In this document: piece after piece, positions 8,633-17,482 of the stretch
Position numbering within the stretch: position 1 is the stretch's first letter
Layout of the letters: every line of letters begins with the position of its first letter
Source: Vulcanimicrobiota bacterium
Lineage (GTDB): Bacteria; Vulcanimicrobiota; Xenobia; Xenobiales; JADMJV01
Direction: 5' to 3'
Assembly: GCA_017307785.1 (NCBI GenBank)
Contig: JAFKGI010000007.1
Span: forward strand, 62,001-126,000
DNA length: 64,000 nucleotides
Translations under genes and position numbers: made by a program
Notes under the pieces: model-generated
The model's input: only the letters and a program-made list of their open reading frames with translations
Told to the model about the DNA's origin: nothing
The model's database searches: none

Positions 8633-10152
8633 TGCATGCCCCCGGCGGCGGCGCCCTTCTCGGGCTTGCGTAGCAAGAAGCACAGCGGCACGCAACCGAA
8701 GGCCAGCAGCGCCATGGTGTGGTAGGCATCCATATACGACAACACGGCGATCTGGCCGCGCATCAAGTTATAGACCACCGCGATCCAGCGCTCCCCGAAC
8801 TGGGGTTCCAGAGCCGCCTGATAGTGGGCCAGGGCCGGATTCAGGTCGCTGATATGAACGCCCAGTTGAGCGTGTCGGCTCTGGCTGTAGCGACTCAGCA
8901 TCGTGGTCGCCAGCGCAATGCCCGCGCTGCCTCCCAGATTGCGCATCAGATTGAACAGGCCCGTGGCCGAGCCAATCTTGGCGGCCGCGATCTTCTGATT
9001 GGCAATCGTGGACAGCGGCACGAAGATAAAGCCGATGCCGATACCCGAGATAATGTTGGGCCAGGTGAAGTCCGACATGGCGATCTCGCGCGGAAAGGCG
9101 GCCAACCAGTTGTTGCTCACGCCGGTGAAAAAGAACCCCAAAATCACGAAGATGCGCGCGTCCACTTTGGCCATCAGCGGGCCCACCAGTAGCATCGCGC
9201 CCATTGCTCCCACTCCTCGGGAAGCCACGGCCACACCGGCTTCATAGGCCGGATACCCCAAGACCTGCTGCAAGAACAGCGGAGCCAAGGTGGTCGAGCC
9301 GTACAGCACGCCACCGAAAACCGTAATCAAAATGGTGCTTACCGAGAAAGTTCGATCGCGAAAAACCGTCAGATCCACAATCGGCGAAGAATGCGAAAGC
9401 TCCCAGAGAATCCAGACCAACAGGCCCACCACCGCGCCCATGAAGAGCAGCGCGATATTCTGATTTTCCAGCCAGTCGCGCGTATTACCCAGGTCCATGG
9501 CCAGCTCCAGGCAACTCACCCACAGACACAGCAAAAGAAAGCCCACGTAGTCGATGGAGCCCGTTTTTTGACGCAAGCCCGGAGGATCTTCCAGGACATA
9601 CCAGCTGGCTATCATGGCAATGATGCCTACCGGGAGATTGATGTAAAAACAATAGCGCCAGCTGTAGGCATCGGTCAGCCAACCTCCGACGATGGGCCCC
9701 AAGATCGGCGCCACCACTACGCCCAGACCGTAGAAAGCCATGGCCAGACCGCGCTTCTCGATAGGAAAACTCTCGGTCAAAATGGTCTGAGCCACCGGCT
9801 GCATAGCGCCGCCGCCAATTCCCTGCAGAATGCGAAAGAAGACCAGCTGGCTCAAACTGGTGGAAAAACCACAGAACACCGAGGAGATCGTAAAAATCAA
9901 GGTGCAGATCAAAAGAAAGTTCTTGCGCCCAAAATTGGAACTGATCCAACCGGTCAGCGGCAACACGATGGCATTGGCCACCAGGTAGCTGGTGCTCATC
10001 CAGGTGGCTTCCTCAATGGTGGACCCGATCGAACCCGCAATGTGTGGCAGGGCCACGTTGGCAATGGAAGTATCCAGCACTTCCATGAAAGTGCCGATCA
10101 TCACCGTGAAGGCGATGATCCAGGGATTAAATTTTGGCTTCCAGTCGCTCAT
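8629..10152 (-). CDS. DHA2-family MFS drug exporter (EmrB-like)
   Basis: 507 residues with about 14 hydrophobic helices. Diagnostic motifs: TSIANVALPHIA in helix 1, WISSNFGRK (motif A), and LGVVVAPILGPIVGGWLTD (motif C of antiporters). The family exports hydrophobic drugs or metabolites with proton exchange through a membrane-fusion protein and an outer-membrane channel. Last gene of the three-gene efflux operon; its start overlaps the fusion-protein stop (ATGA). Substrate unknown. Confidence 0.92.
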   Translation of the reverse strand: MSDWKPKFNPWIIAFTVMIGTFMEVLDTSIANVALPHIAGSIGSTIEEATWMSTSYLVANAIVLPLTGWISSNFGRKNFLLICTLIFTISSVFCGFSTSLSQLVFFRILQGIGGGAMQPVAQTILTESFPIEKRGLAMAFYGLGVVVAPILGPIVGGWLTDAYSWRYCFYINLPVGIIAMIASWYVLEDPPGLRQKTGSIDYVGFLLLCLWVSCLELAMDLGNTRDWLENQNIALLFMGAVVGLLVWILWELSHSSPIVDLTVFRDRTFSVSTILITVFGGVLYGSTTLAPLFLQQVLGYPAYEAGVAVASRGVGAMGAMLLVGPLMAKVDARIFVILGFFFTGVSNNWLAAFPREIAMSDFTWPNIISGIGIGFIFVPLSTIANQKIAAAKIGSATGLFNLMRNLGGSAGIALATTMLSRYSQSRHAQLGVHISDLNPALAHYQAALEPQFGERWIAVVYNLMRGQIAVLSYMDAYHTMALLAFGCVPLCFLLRKPEKGAAAGGMH

Positions 10153-11462
10153 CGCAAGCGCACGCGGGCTTCTACGTTCATCCCCGCCATCAGAGGAGTG
10201 GAATCAGGCACTGCTTCGGTAAAGACGAGCTTGACCGGCAAACGCTGGACGACTTTGACGAAGGACCCGGACGCGTTTTCCGGCGGCAGCAGGGAGAAAC
10301 GCGCTCCCGTGCCGGCCTGCACGCTGTCCACCCGCACCGGGAAGACCTTGTCGGGGTAGGTATCCACGGTGACCTCCCCCACCGATCCGGCGCGAATCTG
10401 CCCCATCTGAGTTTCCTTGAAGTTGGCGATGACCCAGGGCTTAGGAGAAACGACCAGCGCCATCAGCACGCCGCTCCGGTTGACATAGCCGCCGAGCTGA
10501 GCCGTGCGTCTCGATACGATGCCGTCTTGCGGAGCCACCACTCGGGTGCGCCGCAAGTCTTCACGAGCCTGCAGCAAACTGGCCCTGGCTTGCTTGACCT
10601 CGGCTCGGGCCACCTGTTGTTGAGCCCGCGCCACCGCCACCTTTTGCGGCGCGGTTTGGGCCGAAACCAGGCGGGAACGAGCTTCCTCCACCCGACTGCT
10701 GGCCGTCTCGGTCTGGGCCAGATTCTGGCGGATCAACTCTCCCATTTGACCGGCTCGGGAACGGCTCTCTTGCCACTGGGCCCGCGCCTGCTCGACCTCT
10801 CGTTGCGAGGCGGCCAGCCGAAAGGCGGCCTGCTGCTGCTGAGTGCGCACCAGGTCCAGCTGTTGCCGTGAGACTTCGTCTTTGTCGTAGAGCGCCTGGT
10901 AGCGTGCCAGGTCGGCACGCGTTTTGTGGAGTTCCGCTTGGTTCACGCCGCGATTGGCCACGACCCGGTCAAAATTGGCTCGCGAAGACTGCTGCGCGGC
11001 CTGAGCCTGGGCCAGCTGCTCGCGCGAGGCGCCGGTTCCGGCCTGGCTTTCCACCACGCCACGCATGGCCACCTCAACCGCTGAGGTCTGCTCTTGCACG
11101 GCCGCCTGCGCCTGGCGATCCACCAGCTCCAAATTAGCCTGAGCCTCGCGGGCCTTTTCTTGCTTCACCTCAAGAGCCGCCTCCAATTCGACGACCCGGG
11201 TGCGGTAATCGGTGGGATCGATCTCCACCAGCAACTGGCCTTTTTTGACCGCCTGGTTGTCGCTGGTGTGGATGCGCAAAATGCGGCCGGCCACTTCGCT
11301 GCTGATCTGCACGACATCACCCTCGATCTGGGCGTTATCGGTGCTTTCGAATTTCGGAGCGTTGCGCTGGTAGAGAAAATAGCCCGCGCCCCCCAGCCCC
11401 ACCACCAGCACCACAGCCATCAAGCTGCCCGCGGTCTTTTTAGAAACGGTTGATTCACTCAT
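10149..11462 (-). CDS. HlyD/EmrA-type membrane fusion protein
   Basis: 437 residues. One membrane helix at 11-32, then a lipoyl half-motif (STDNAQIEGDVVQISSEVAG), a very long Gln/Ala-rich coiled-coil hairpin (about 90-310), the second lipoyl half (VVAPQDGIVSRRTAQLGG) and a C-terminal beta-barrel. It should link the inner-membrane exporter at 8629 to the outer-membrane factor at 11459, whose genes overlap it by 4 bases on each side. The coiled coil is longer than in many EmrA proteins. Confidence 0.92.
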   Translation of the reverse strand: MSESTVSKKTAGSLMAVVLVVGLGGAGYFLYQRNAPKFESTDNAQIEGDVVQISSEVAGRILRIHTSDNQAVKKGQLLVEIDPTDYRTRVVELEAALEVKQEKAREAQANLELVDRQAQAAVQEQTSAVEVAMRGVVESQAGTGASREQLAQAQAAQQSSRANFDRVVANRGVNQAELHKTRADLARYQALYDKDEVSRQQLDLVRTQQQQAAFRLAASQREVEQARAQWQESRSRAGQMGELIRQNLAQTETASSRVEEARSRLVSAQTAPQKVAVARAQQQVARAEVKQARASLLQAREDLRRTRVVAPQDGIVSRRTAQLGGYVNRSGVLMALVVSPKPWVIANFKETQMGQIRAGSVGEVTVDTYPDKVFPVRVDSVQAGTGARFSLLPPENASGSFVKVVQRLPVKLVFTEAVPDSTPLMAGMNVEARVRLR

Positions 11463-12814
11463 GGGTTCCTCCGAGTGTTCCAGGGTTGTTCGGTCAAAGT
11501 TTCAGGAGTGCCCATCGCCACCGCCAATTGCAGCACAGCCTGAGAATAGCTATAACGAGCCTGTGCCTCCGCGTCGCGAGCTCGGGCCAGGCTGGCCTGC
11601 GCGTTGGTGACCTCAAGACTGTTGGTCAGGCCGGCCGCAAACCGGTCGCGAGCCATCGTACGCTCGCTTTCGGCCAGACGGATACCCGAAAGGGCCGAGC
11701 CGATTTGCTTCTGCGAGAGGTCGAACGAAGTCAGAGCCGAGCGGACTTCTTGTTCCGCCTGCAGGGTTTGGTCGTGACGCTGCAACCGCAACTGCTGCAG
11801 CAGACTGTTTTGCTCGGCCACCCTGGCCTGGCTCAAGCCGCCATCAAACAAAGGAATTTGCAGTTGCAGTCCAACGTTATGCGTGCCAAAAACATTGGCA
11901 GCCGGGGTATTACCGGCGAATCCGTAGTCGGCGCTAAGACCCAGGGTCGGACTGGTGCTGGCCGCCGCCGCGGAGACCTCGGCGGCCAACTGCTGTTCCT
12001 GCGAGTCCAGCACCAAAAACTCGACCCGCTCCCGCAAAGCCCGCGCCAAAGCCGTCTCGGCCGTATAGTCCTGATCCAGAGCGGGCACGGACTCCTGGTC
12101 CGGCAAATAAGTAAAGGTCAGCGGCTGGCCCAGCGCCCGGGCCAGGGCCAGATTGGCATCGACCACGTTGCGGTCGGCCTGTTGCTGACGCAAGGTAGCG
12201 CTGACCACGTCGGTTTCGGCACGGGTCACGTCGATGCCGGCGGCCACCCCCACCCTCTTCTGGTCGCGCGCTAGCCGCAGCGTCTCCTGGGCCGCCTTCA
12301 GATCGTCGGCCACATACTGCTGGGAGTGCCGCGTGGCAATCAACTGTAGGTAAGCCGAAGAGGCCCGAGTGCCGGACTCCTGCCGGCGGATCTTACGTCG
12401 GGCCGTAGCCACTTCTACCGCCGCCTGGGCACTTTTGGCACGCCAGCGCGCCTGCGCGTCGACCAGCGTGTAGAGCACCTGCACTCGCGAATCAAAGGAG
12501 TAGAAGGGCCCGACGAACGGCCCGATGGGCAAAACCGAGCCACTTCCGCTCAAACCTTGAGTGGCCAGGTTGGCGCTACGATTCTGCTGACTGGCCGTGA
12601 ACTGAACCGTCGGCTGAAAGGCCGCTCGAGCCTGATCCAGGCGGGCCTTGTTTTCCTCGATCTGTTCTTCCGCCAATTGGCTGTTGAGGCTGGCTTCCTG
12701 GCCGCCCTGGTAGGTCTGGCGCAGATTGATGGGTTGAGCGGGAAGTTCCGCCCAGAGGTTCTGAGTGAGAAGTGCCAGGCTGACGAAAAGTCCAACCGGC
12801 CGAGGTGCAGGCAT
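11459..12814 (-). CDS. TolC-family outer-membrane efflux protein
   Basis: 451 residues from the ATG at 12814, chosen because GGGAG precedes it and a Sec signal peptide follows directly (MPAPRPVGLFVSLALL, cleavage after LWA). The mature part shows the duplicated helical repeats of outer-membrane factors, with typical phrases such as SAYLQLIATRHSQQYVADD and FAAGLTNSLEVTNAQ. First gene of the efflux operon under the operator at 12858-12871. Confidence 0.9.
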   Translation of the reverse strand: MPAPRPVGLFVSLALLTQNLWAELPAQPINLRQTYQGGQEASLNSQLAEEQIEENKARLDQARAAFQPTVQFTASQQNRSANLATQGLSGSGSVLPIGPFVGPFYSFDSRVQVLYTLVDAQARWRAKSAQAAVEVATARRKIRRQESGTRASSAYLQLIATRHSQQYVADDLKAAQETLRLARDQKRVGVAAGIDVTRAETDVVSATLRQQQADRNVVDANLALARALGQPLTFTYLPDQESVPALDQDYTAETALARALRERVEFLVLDSQEQQLAAEVSAAAASTSPTLGLSADYGFAGNTPAANVFGTHNVGLQLQIPLFDGGLSQARVAEQNSLLQQLRLQRHDQTLQAEQEVRSALTSFDLSQKQIGSALSGIRLAESERTMARDRFAAGLTNSLEVTNAQASLARARDAEAQARYSYSQAVLQLAVAMGTPETLTEQPWNTRRNP

Positions 12815-12857
12815 GAGCGGTAGCTCCCTATCCAAAGCTTTGCTTAACAGCCATATC

Positions 12858-12885
12858 TTTAACAGGTTAAATATATGCCAGTCAA
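12858..12885 (-). promoter_or_regulatory. promoter with MarR-type palindromic operator
   Basis: Read on the minus strand, TTGACT (12885-12880) is a -35-like box. It is followed by the palindrome TTTAACCTGTTAAA (12871-12858; arms TTTAAC/GTTAAA, 2-base centre), which sits where the spacer and -10 region should be. It lies between the marR gene and the efflux genes. Binding there would block transcription of the efflux operon. The match of the palindrome to this MarR protein is inference. Confidence 0.5.
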
Positions 12886-12912
12886 TGAGCCTTTGGACGT
12901 AGGGGAACTCTC

Positions 12913-13392
12913 TTAGAGGCTAAGCCGCCACTTGTCGAGGAGTTTGGTCAGGGTTTGCTGTTCCCTGGCGCTTAAAGGAGAGGTGATCTGAATGGACGAC
13001 CCCTCCTGGGTGGGCTTCATGCCTTCCAAAGCCTTGAGCCCCGCGGGCAAGAGCCGGGCCAACTTCACTCGCCGGTCCACAGGATGGGCCACCCGCTCCA
13101 CCCAGCCGTGCTTGCTGACCGAGTCCACCAGGCCAGTGATATTGGCCGGAGTGGTAAACAGCAGCCGGCTCAAGTCGGTCAACGACAAGGAATGATCGGG
13201 GACATCCTCCAGCAGGCACAAAACGTTGAACGCCTGCATCGAGACCCCATACTCGGCCAACCCCCGCGTAATCTGTCCCTCCAGGACATTGCAAGTGTGC
13301 AGCATCTTCACGCACAGCAGAACGCTGTCCACCGACTCGGCGGAGCAGCTTTTGCGGATCTGGTTGTAGACCGCCTCACGGGGATCGGACAT
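12913..13392 (-). CDS. MarR-family transcriptional regulator
   Basis: 159 residues from the ATG at 13392, preceded by GAGGGAAGG. The winged-helix region is clear: LSLTDLSRLLFTTPANITGLVDSV is the recognition part, and VERVAHPVDRRVKLARL is the wing with the conserved DRR. Helices on both sides form the dimer interface. It lies directly upstream of the efflux operon in the same direction, with a palindromic site between them, so it is the likely repressor of the pump. Ligand unknown. Confidence 0.9.
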   Translation of the reverse strand: MSDPREAVYNQIRKSCSAESVDSVLLCVKMLHTCNVLEGQITRGLAEYGVSMQAFNVLCLLEDVPDHSLSLTDLSRLLFTTPANITGLVDSVSKHGWVERVAHPVDRRVKLARLLPAGLKALEGMKPTQEGSSIQITSPLSAREQQTLTKLLDKWRLSL

Positions 13393-13442
13393 CCTTCCCT
13401 CTTTGAACACCCGGCCCGACCGCCCCTCCCTGGGAACCGAAC

Positions 13443-14195
13443 CTAGCGCCGGCCTCGGAAGTCCTCGAGCTGATCGCGCAAACGGTCGATCGAGCCCATC
13501 ATACGCACGAAATCAACGGATGGCTGCGTGGACTTCAAGGTCTGCCACACCTCTCCACCTTTCAAAAGAGCCAGTTGGATGCGGGTTTGCAGCGGGCTCA
13601 ACTGACTGGCCTGGAGCTGTTCCAGTTGTCGGCCACGCAACTCCCACTCTTCGCGCGGTGAGGCCTTGGCGCTACTCAGGCGCTGCGAGCGGGATTGCAG
13701 AGTTTGCAGAGAGTCTTCGGCCGACTGATACTCTTCCAACAGCGTCGGGAAATCTTTCTTGCCGGTGCTGGCGCAGAGCTCCTGGGCGGCCCAACGGTCG
13801 AGATAAAAGGAGTAACGCCAGAAAGGGGTGCTGTAGCGGCTGGTGCCGTAGCCGGTTTCCAACAACGACTGGAACCTCGGGTGTGCCCGACATTGCTGCA
13901 CCACCGAGCCCAACGCCTCCTGATATTCCTGAATCCTTCCCAGCTCTTCCTGAGCCGTTCGTCTGGCCTCCGCCGGGGACATCTGGAATTCCGGTTGGCC
14001 TTCCAACTCGCGGCGCTGCGTCTCCAATTCCTGACGCTCGGCGAACAACACATTCAGCATGTTGGGAGACAGAAACGACAGGCCGGTGCGACGGTGAGCC
14101 GAGGTGACCGCTTCCGATTCCAGGCTGGGCAGCAAAATTCTGGCCATCTTCAAGGTCTCCTGACGCAGGAAGTCCTCGGTGCGCGCGCGGCTCAT
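13443..14195 (-). CDS. coiled-coil hypothetical protein
   Basis: 250 residues, mostly helical, with a heptad-like region around FAERQELETQRRELEG and again near EEYQSAEDSLQTLQSRSQR. No signal peptide or membrane segment. Its start overlaps the stop of the upstream gene (14192) by 4 bases, so the two are probably translated together. They diverge from the rhomboid-TPR gene at 14591. Family not recognised. Confidence 0.6.
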   Translation of the reverse strand: MSRARTEDFLRQETLKMARILLPSLESEAVTSAHRRTGLSFLSPNMLNVLFAERQELETQRRELEGQPEFQMSPAEARRTAQEELGRIQEYQEALGSVVQQCRAHPRFQSLLETGYGTSRYSTPFWRYSFYLDRWAAQELCASTGKKDFPTLLEEYQSAEDSLQTLQSRSQRLSSAKASPREEWELRGRQLEQLQASQLSPLQTRIQLALLKGGEVWQTLKSTQPSVDFVRMMGSIDRLRDQLEDFRGRR

Positions 14196-14503
14196 TCCGC
14201 CCTCGATTCGACTTCGCGAAAGAACTCGAAGACCGCACTCAACATCCCCTGCGCATCCACTGCTGACTCCTCATCCATCACGAACAAGCGGCACTGGTTT
14301 TCGACCATGAAACTCTCGAGCAGATTCAGATCCATACCGTCCTCACGGGTCGAATACTCGTAGCCCAGCCGCGCCTTGGGATCATACCCGTCCAGTTCCA
14401 CAACCGATTGCCCGGCCCGCAAAGTGTAGTTCTCGACGATGTCATACCCCTGAGCCTCAAAAGCTTCTTTGAGAATCAGCCGACCCATTTCTTCACTCAA
14501 CAT
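14192..14503 (-). CDS. small hypothetical protein, paired with 13443
   Basis: 103 residues from the ATG at 14503. I prefer this start because the longer frame back to 14788 would run through the divergent gene's coding start and reads as low-quality sequence. The protein looks like a small alpha/beta domain (MGRLILKEAFEAQGYDIVE, then LLESFMVENQCRLFVMDEE). It shares an 87-base divergent promoter region with the rhomboid-like gene. Function unknown. Confidence 0.55.
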   Translation of the reverse strand: MLSEEMGRLILKEAFEAQGYDIVENYTLRAGQSVVELDGYDPKARLGYEYSTREDGMDLNLLESFMVENQCRLFVMDEESAVDAQGMLSAVFEFFREVESRAE

Positions 14504-14590
14504 CCCGCCAGAGTTGGACTTCCCAAGCCTGTTTCCTCCGGTCGCTCCACGAAAAAGGGACGGGTCCCCCTTTGGGAAGAATTCTCCGGA

Positions 14591-16594
14591 ATGTCGGAAT
14601 GGGGCCGGGAAAAAATTGCGCAATATTTGTGGTCCCAGGGTTGGTGGGAAACGCCGCAACGTCCCTTCCGATTTCAGCGCCGCAAAGAAAGCTTGGAACT
14701 GTCGGAAGAAAACGGACTGCTCCGCCTTCAATGGGGGAAGCATTCGGGGCTGCTCGACCCGGCCCAACCCGACTGGGGTCCATTTCAAGACTGGCCGAGA
14801 AAATTACAGATGGAAATCTGGCGCGGTCTCGCTCAGGGCCAGCCCGACCGGCTGGCCGAAGAACGGGCTCGCGACGCTTCGTTGCGCGAGCGCTTCCCAC
14901 CGCGGCGCTTGTGGGCCAGCTGGCTGCTGGCCCTCCTGACCTTGTTGGTCCAGACCTGCAGCGGCCCCTCCCTGATTTCCAAGCTGCTCTGGGGTGGGAG
15001 CTTCCCTGGCCTGGCCTATGCCACGGACTGGTGGCGCCTGGTATCTCACGGGATGGTCCAGCAAGATTGGTGGGGCTGCTGGGTCCAACTCGGACTGCTC
15101 TTGCTCCTCGGTCTTCGCCTCGAGGCCATTGTGGGGGGCTGGGCCCTGCTGGGCGTCTGGGGAGCGGGCTGCGCGGCCGGCAACTTGCTCAGCGAACGGA
15201 TGCTGCCGAGCACTTTGATCACGCTGGCAATGGACGGAGGGCTTTGGGCTCTGGCGGGAAGCTACCTGACCTTTGCGGTGCGCCGCCGTCGGCTGCCGGC
15301 CTATCTGCGCCGCGGCTGGCCCTGGGGCATCCTGCTCTGGGGAAGCGTGGAAGTCGGCCTGCACGCGATTGGACTGGATTTTTTCGACCATTGGGCTCAC
15401 CTGGGAGGACTGGTGACCGGATTGGCACTGGGCTTGCTACCACGACGCCTTTCGCAGCTTTTCGGCTCAGCCACGGTGGCCTGTCTGCTCGGAGCTCTGG
15501 CGACTCGCTGGCTCGGCCCAACCCTCGGCCAGCTTCCCCAGCGGGTCTATCGCGCCGAAGCCGGTCGCTTTTCCGTCTCGCTGGCGACTGGACTGATGGA
15601 GCAAGAAGGGGCCCTGCACGGGCCCGGCTTCACCTTCTTGCTGGGGGCAGATCTGCGAGACGAAAGCGACTGTGAGAATTCGGATGCGGAAGAGGCGGAG
15701 CTTTTCCGAGAAGGATTGATGTCCTGGGCGGCCGTCACCTCGGAACCGGACCGTCGCCAGGCAGGTCTGGTTTGGAAAGTCTGGTTCTTGCGACCTCACG
15801 AAGACAAAGACCTGGCCGGTTGGGTCGCGGTGACCACTCACCACGAGAGCCTTTATTATGTCCAGGGTCTATTTTCCCAGGTCGCTCTAGACGAAGCCCG
15901 GCCCATCTTCGACCAGGCCTTCGAGTCGGTCCAGACCTGGGAGTGGTCGGCCGGCTACTATTTGGGAAAAGCTCGCCAATTGCATCAGGACGGTCTGCAC
16001 TTCCAGGCCTGGCGAGTGGACCAGCACGCCGTCGCGCTGGACCCCCGAAATCCCCGCGCCCTCACCCGACTGGTGCTGGACGGAGTCTATGTGGGCAAAG
16101 CGGAAATGGAGCCCGCCCTCCGCCTCGAGAAAATCTGGCCCAAATCTCAGCCGGCTCTGCGTGCGCAAGCCTATGCCTGGGCGCCTAAAGATATGGAGCG
16201 AAGCCGCCAGCTAGCGGCTCGCATGCTGAAGATGGCCGAAAAGTCCGAACAACGACGACAGGCCTGGCACATGCTGGCCTGGTTGGAAGCGATCCACGGA
16301 GATCCGAATCGCGCCCTGAAAGCCGTAGCCCAGGTCAAAGCCGCCGGAGGAGCGCCGGGCCTGCTCGATACGGAAGCCGCGGCGCGTCTGCGTCTGAAGC
16401 AGCCGGAGCAGGCGCTGAGATGCCTGGAAAAGGCCGACAGTGGCCCCGCCGTGCATCTTCATCGCGGCATGGCGCTGGAAGCGCTGGGAAGGCGGGAGGA
16501 AGCAGTGCAAGAGTATCAGAGCTCGGCTTCGGAATCCTGGCAGCAAAGCCGAACCGCCCGGGAACATCTGCAGCGCCTGCAGTCCTCGCCCTAG
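14591..16594 (+). CDS. rhomboid-like pseudoprotease fused to TPR repeats
   Basis: 667 residues from the ATG at 14591. Residues 105-285 have the rhomboid membrane core: first helix, the WR motif (DWWRLVSHGM, 147-156), and the last helix with DHWAHLGGLVTGLALGLL carrying the conserved His270. At the position of the catalytic GxSG serine the sequence reads AMDGGLWALAG, so Asp215 replaces Ser. This predicts an inactive rhomboid, comparable in kind to iRhoms. A domain at about 300-440 is unassigned; 440-667 is a set of TPR-like helical repeats. The cytosolic N-terminal 100 residues are unassigned. It may act as a membrane-bound binding or chaperone protein; that role is inference. Confidence 0.75.
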   Translation: MSEWGREKIAQYLWSQGWWETPQRPFRFQRRKESLELSEENGLLRLQWGKHSGLLDPAQPDWGPFQDWPRKLQMEIWRGLAQGQPDRLAEERARDASLRERFPPRRLWASWLLALLTLLVQTCSGPSLISKLLWGGSFPGLAYATDWWRLVSHGMVQQDWWGCWVQLGLLLLLGLRLEAIVGGWALLGVWGAGCAAGNLLSERMLPSTLITLAMDGGLWALAGSYLTFAVRRRRLPAYLRRGWPWGILLWGSVEVGLHAIGLDFFDHWAHLGGLVTGLALGLLPRRLSQLFGSATVACLLGALATRWLGPTLGQLPQRVYRAEAGRFSVSLATGLMEQEGALHGPGFTFLLGADLRDESDCENSDAEEAELFREGLMSWAAVTSEPDRRQAGLVWKVWFLRPHEDKDLAGWVAVTTHHESLYYVQGLFSQVALDEARPIFDQAFESVQTWEWSAGYYLGKARQLHQDGLHFQAWRVDQHAVALDPRNPRALTRLVLDGVYVGKAEMEPALRLEKIWPKSQPALRAQAYAWAPKDMERSRQLAARMLKMAEKSEQRRQAWHMLAWLEAIHGDPNRALKAVAQVKAAGGAPGLLDTEAAARLRLKQPEQALRCLEKADSGPAVHLHRGMALEALGRREEAVQEYQSSASESWQQSRTAREHLQRLQSSP

Positions 16595-16645
16595 CCAGGA
16601 TCGAGCCGAAAGGCTTTCGCGGGTGCCCGTGCGAAATCGCTGCTT

Positions 16646-17482
16646 ATGTCTGCTTCCAAAGGATCTGGAGAACCCACCGGGTGTGCGTTGTGGGTCTGCG
16701 TGTTGCTGTTGGCTCCATTCGCCAGCTCCTTCCTGGCCACCGGGTTGTTTTTAACGGTGGCGGTTCCGGGACTGGTACTGGTCCATGGCCAGTTCGACAC
16801 ACCGGTTGGCGTCGTAGGCGCGACCCTCGTCTGGTTGTTGGCTGTCGCCCTGGCTACTCGCGAAACGCTGCTGCTCCTACGCTCTCCACAAGATCCGGCT
16901 CCCCCTGGCTACGAGCAAATTCAGGGCCTCTTCGATCCAGGATGGGCAGAGAAACTTCGAGCTGCTTCCGGCTGCCTGGTGGAAGCCCATTCGCCGCTGG
17001 AAATCCAGGCCGATGGCAGACGCAATCGGGGATGTCTGGCCATTGTTCTGCTCGGCATGATAGGAACCTGCCTCAGCGCAGCTTCCGGTGCTCCCCGACT
17101 TCCGCCCGCGACGCAACCTTCCGTATTTTCCGCCTCACTCGTTGTCGCCCTGGTCGGGGTCGGCCTGTGGTGGCGGTTCTTTCGAGCCTGGCGGTACAGG
17201 CAGGGTCTGGACCACTGGTTGAAGCTAGACTTTCAAACCGGCAGCGCGGTCTGGATCGAACGGAGGACCGGCCGACCGGCTTTGCATGAACCGGCACTGG
17301 AGTGCTGCAAACTGTTGCTGCTCGACGAACGGAACTGGAACCACCTGATTCTGGTCGATGCTCAGGACAATGGGCCGAGACTATTCATGGCGCTGAAAAC
17401 CGGGAAACCGGACTTCAAGAATTTTGCCGATATGCTGGCCCAACGCATGGGACTGCCGTTGGAAGACAAGACGAACAGGTAG
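16646..17482 (+). CDS. membrane protein of unknown function
   Basis: 278 residues. Hydrophobic pairs at about 12-40 and 50-70, and again near 130-147 and 160-178, with a soluble linker (75-127) and a soluble C-terminal domain (about 190-278). It lies 52 bases after the rhomboid-TPR gene in the same direction and may share its transcript. No motif points to a function. It abuts the stop of the convergent regulator gene. Confidence 0.6.
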   Translation: MSASKGSGEPTGCALWVCVLLLAPFASSFLATGLFLTVAVPGLVLVHGQFDTPVGVVGATLVWLLAVALATRETLLLLRSPQDPAPPGYEQIQGLFDPGWAEKLRAASGCLVEAHSPLEIQADGRRNRGCLAIVLLGMIGTCLSAASGAPRLPPATQPSVFSASLVVALVGVGLWWRFFRAWRYRQGLDHWLKLDFQTGSAVWIERRTGRPALHEPALECCKLLLLDERNWNHLILVDAQDNGPRLFMALKTGKPDFKNFADMLAQRMGLPLEDKTNR

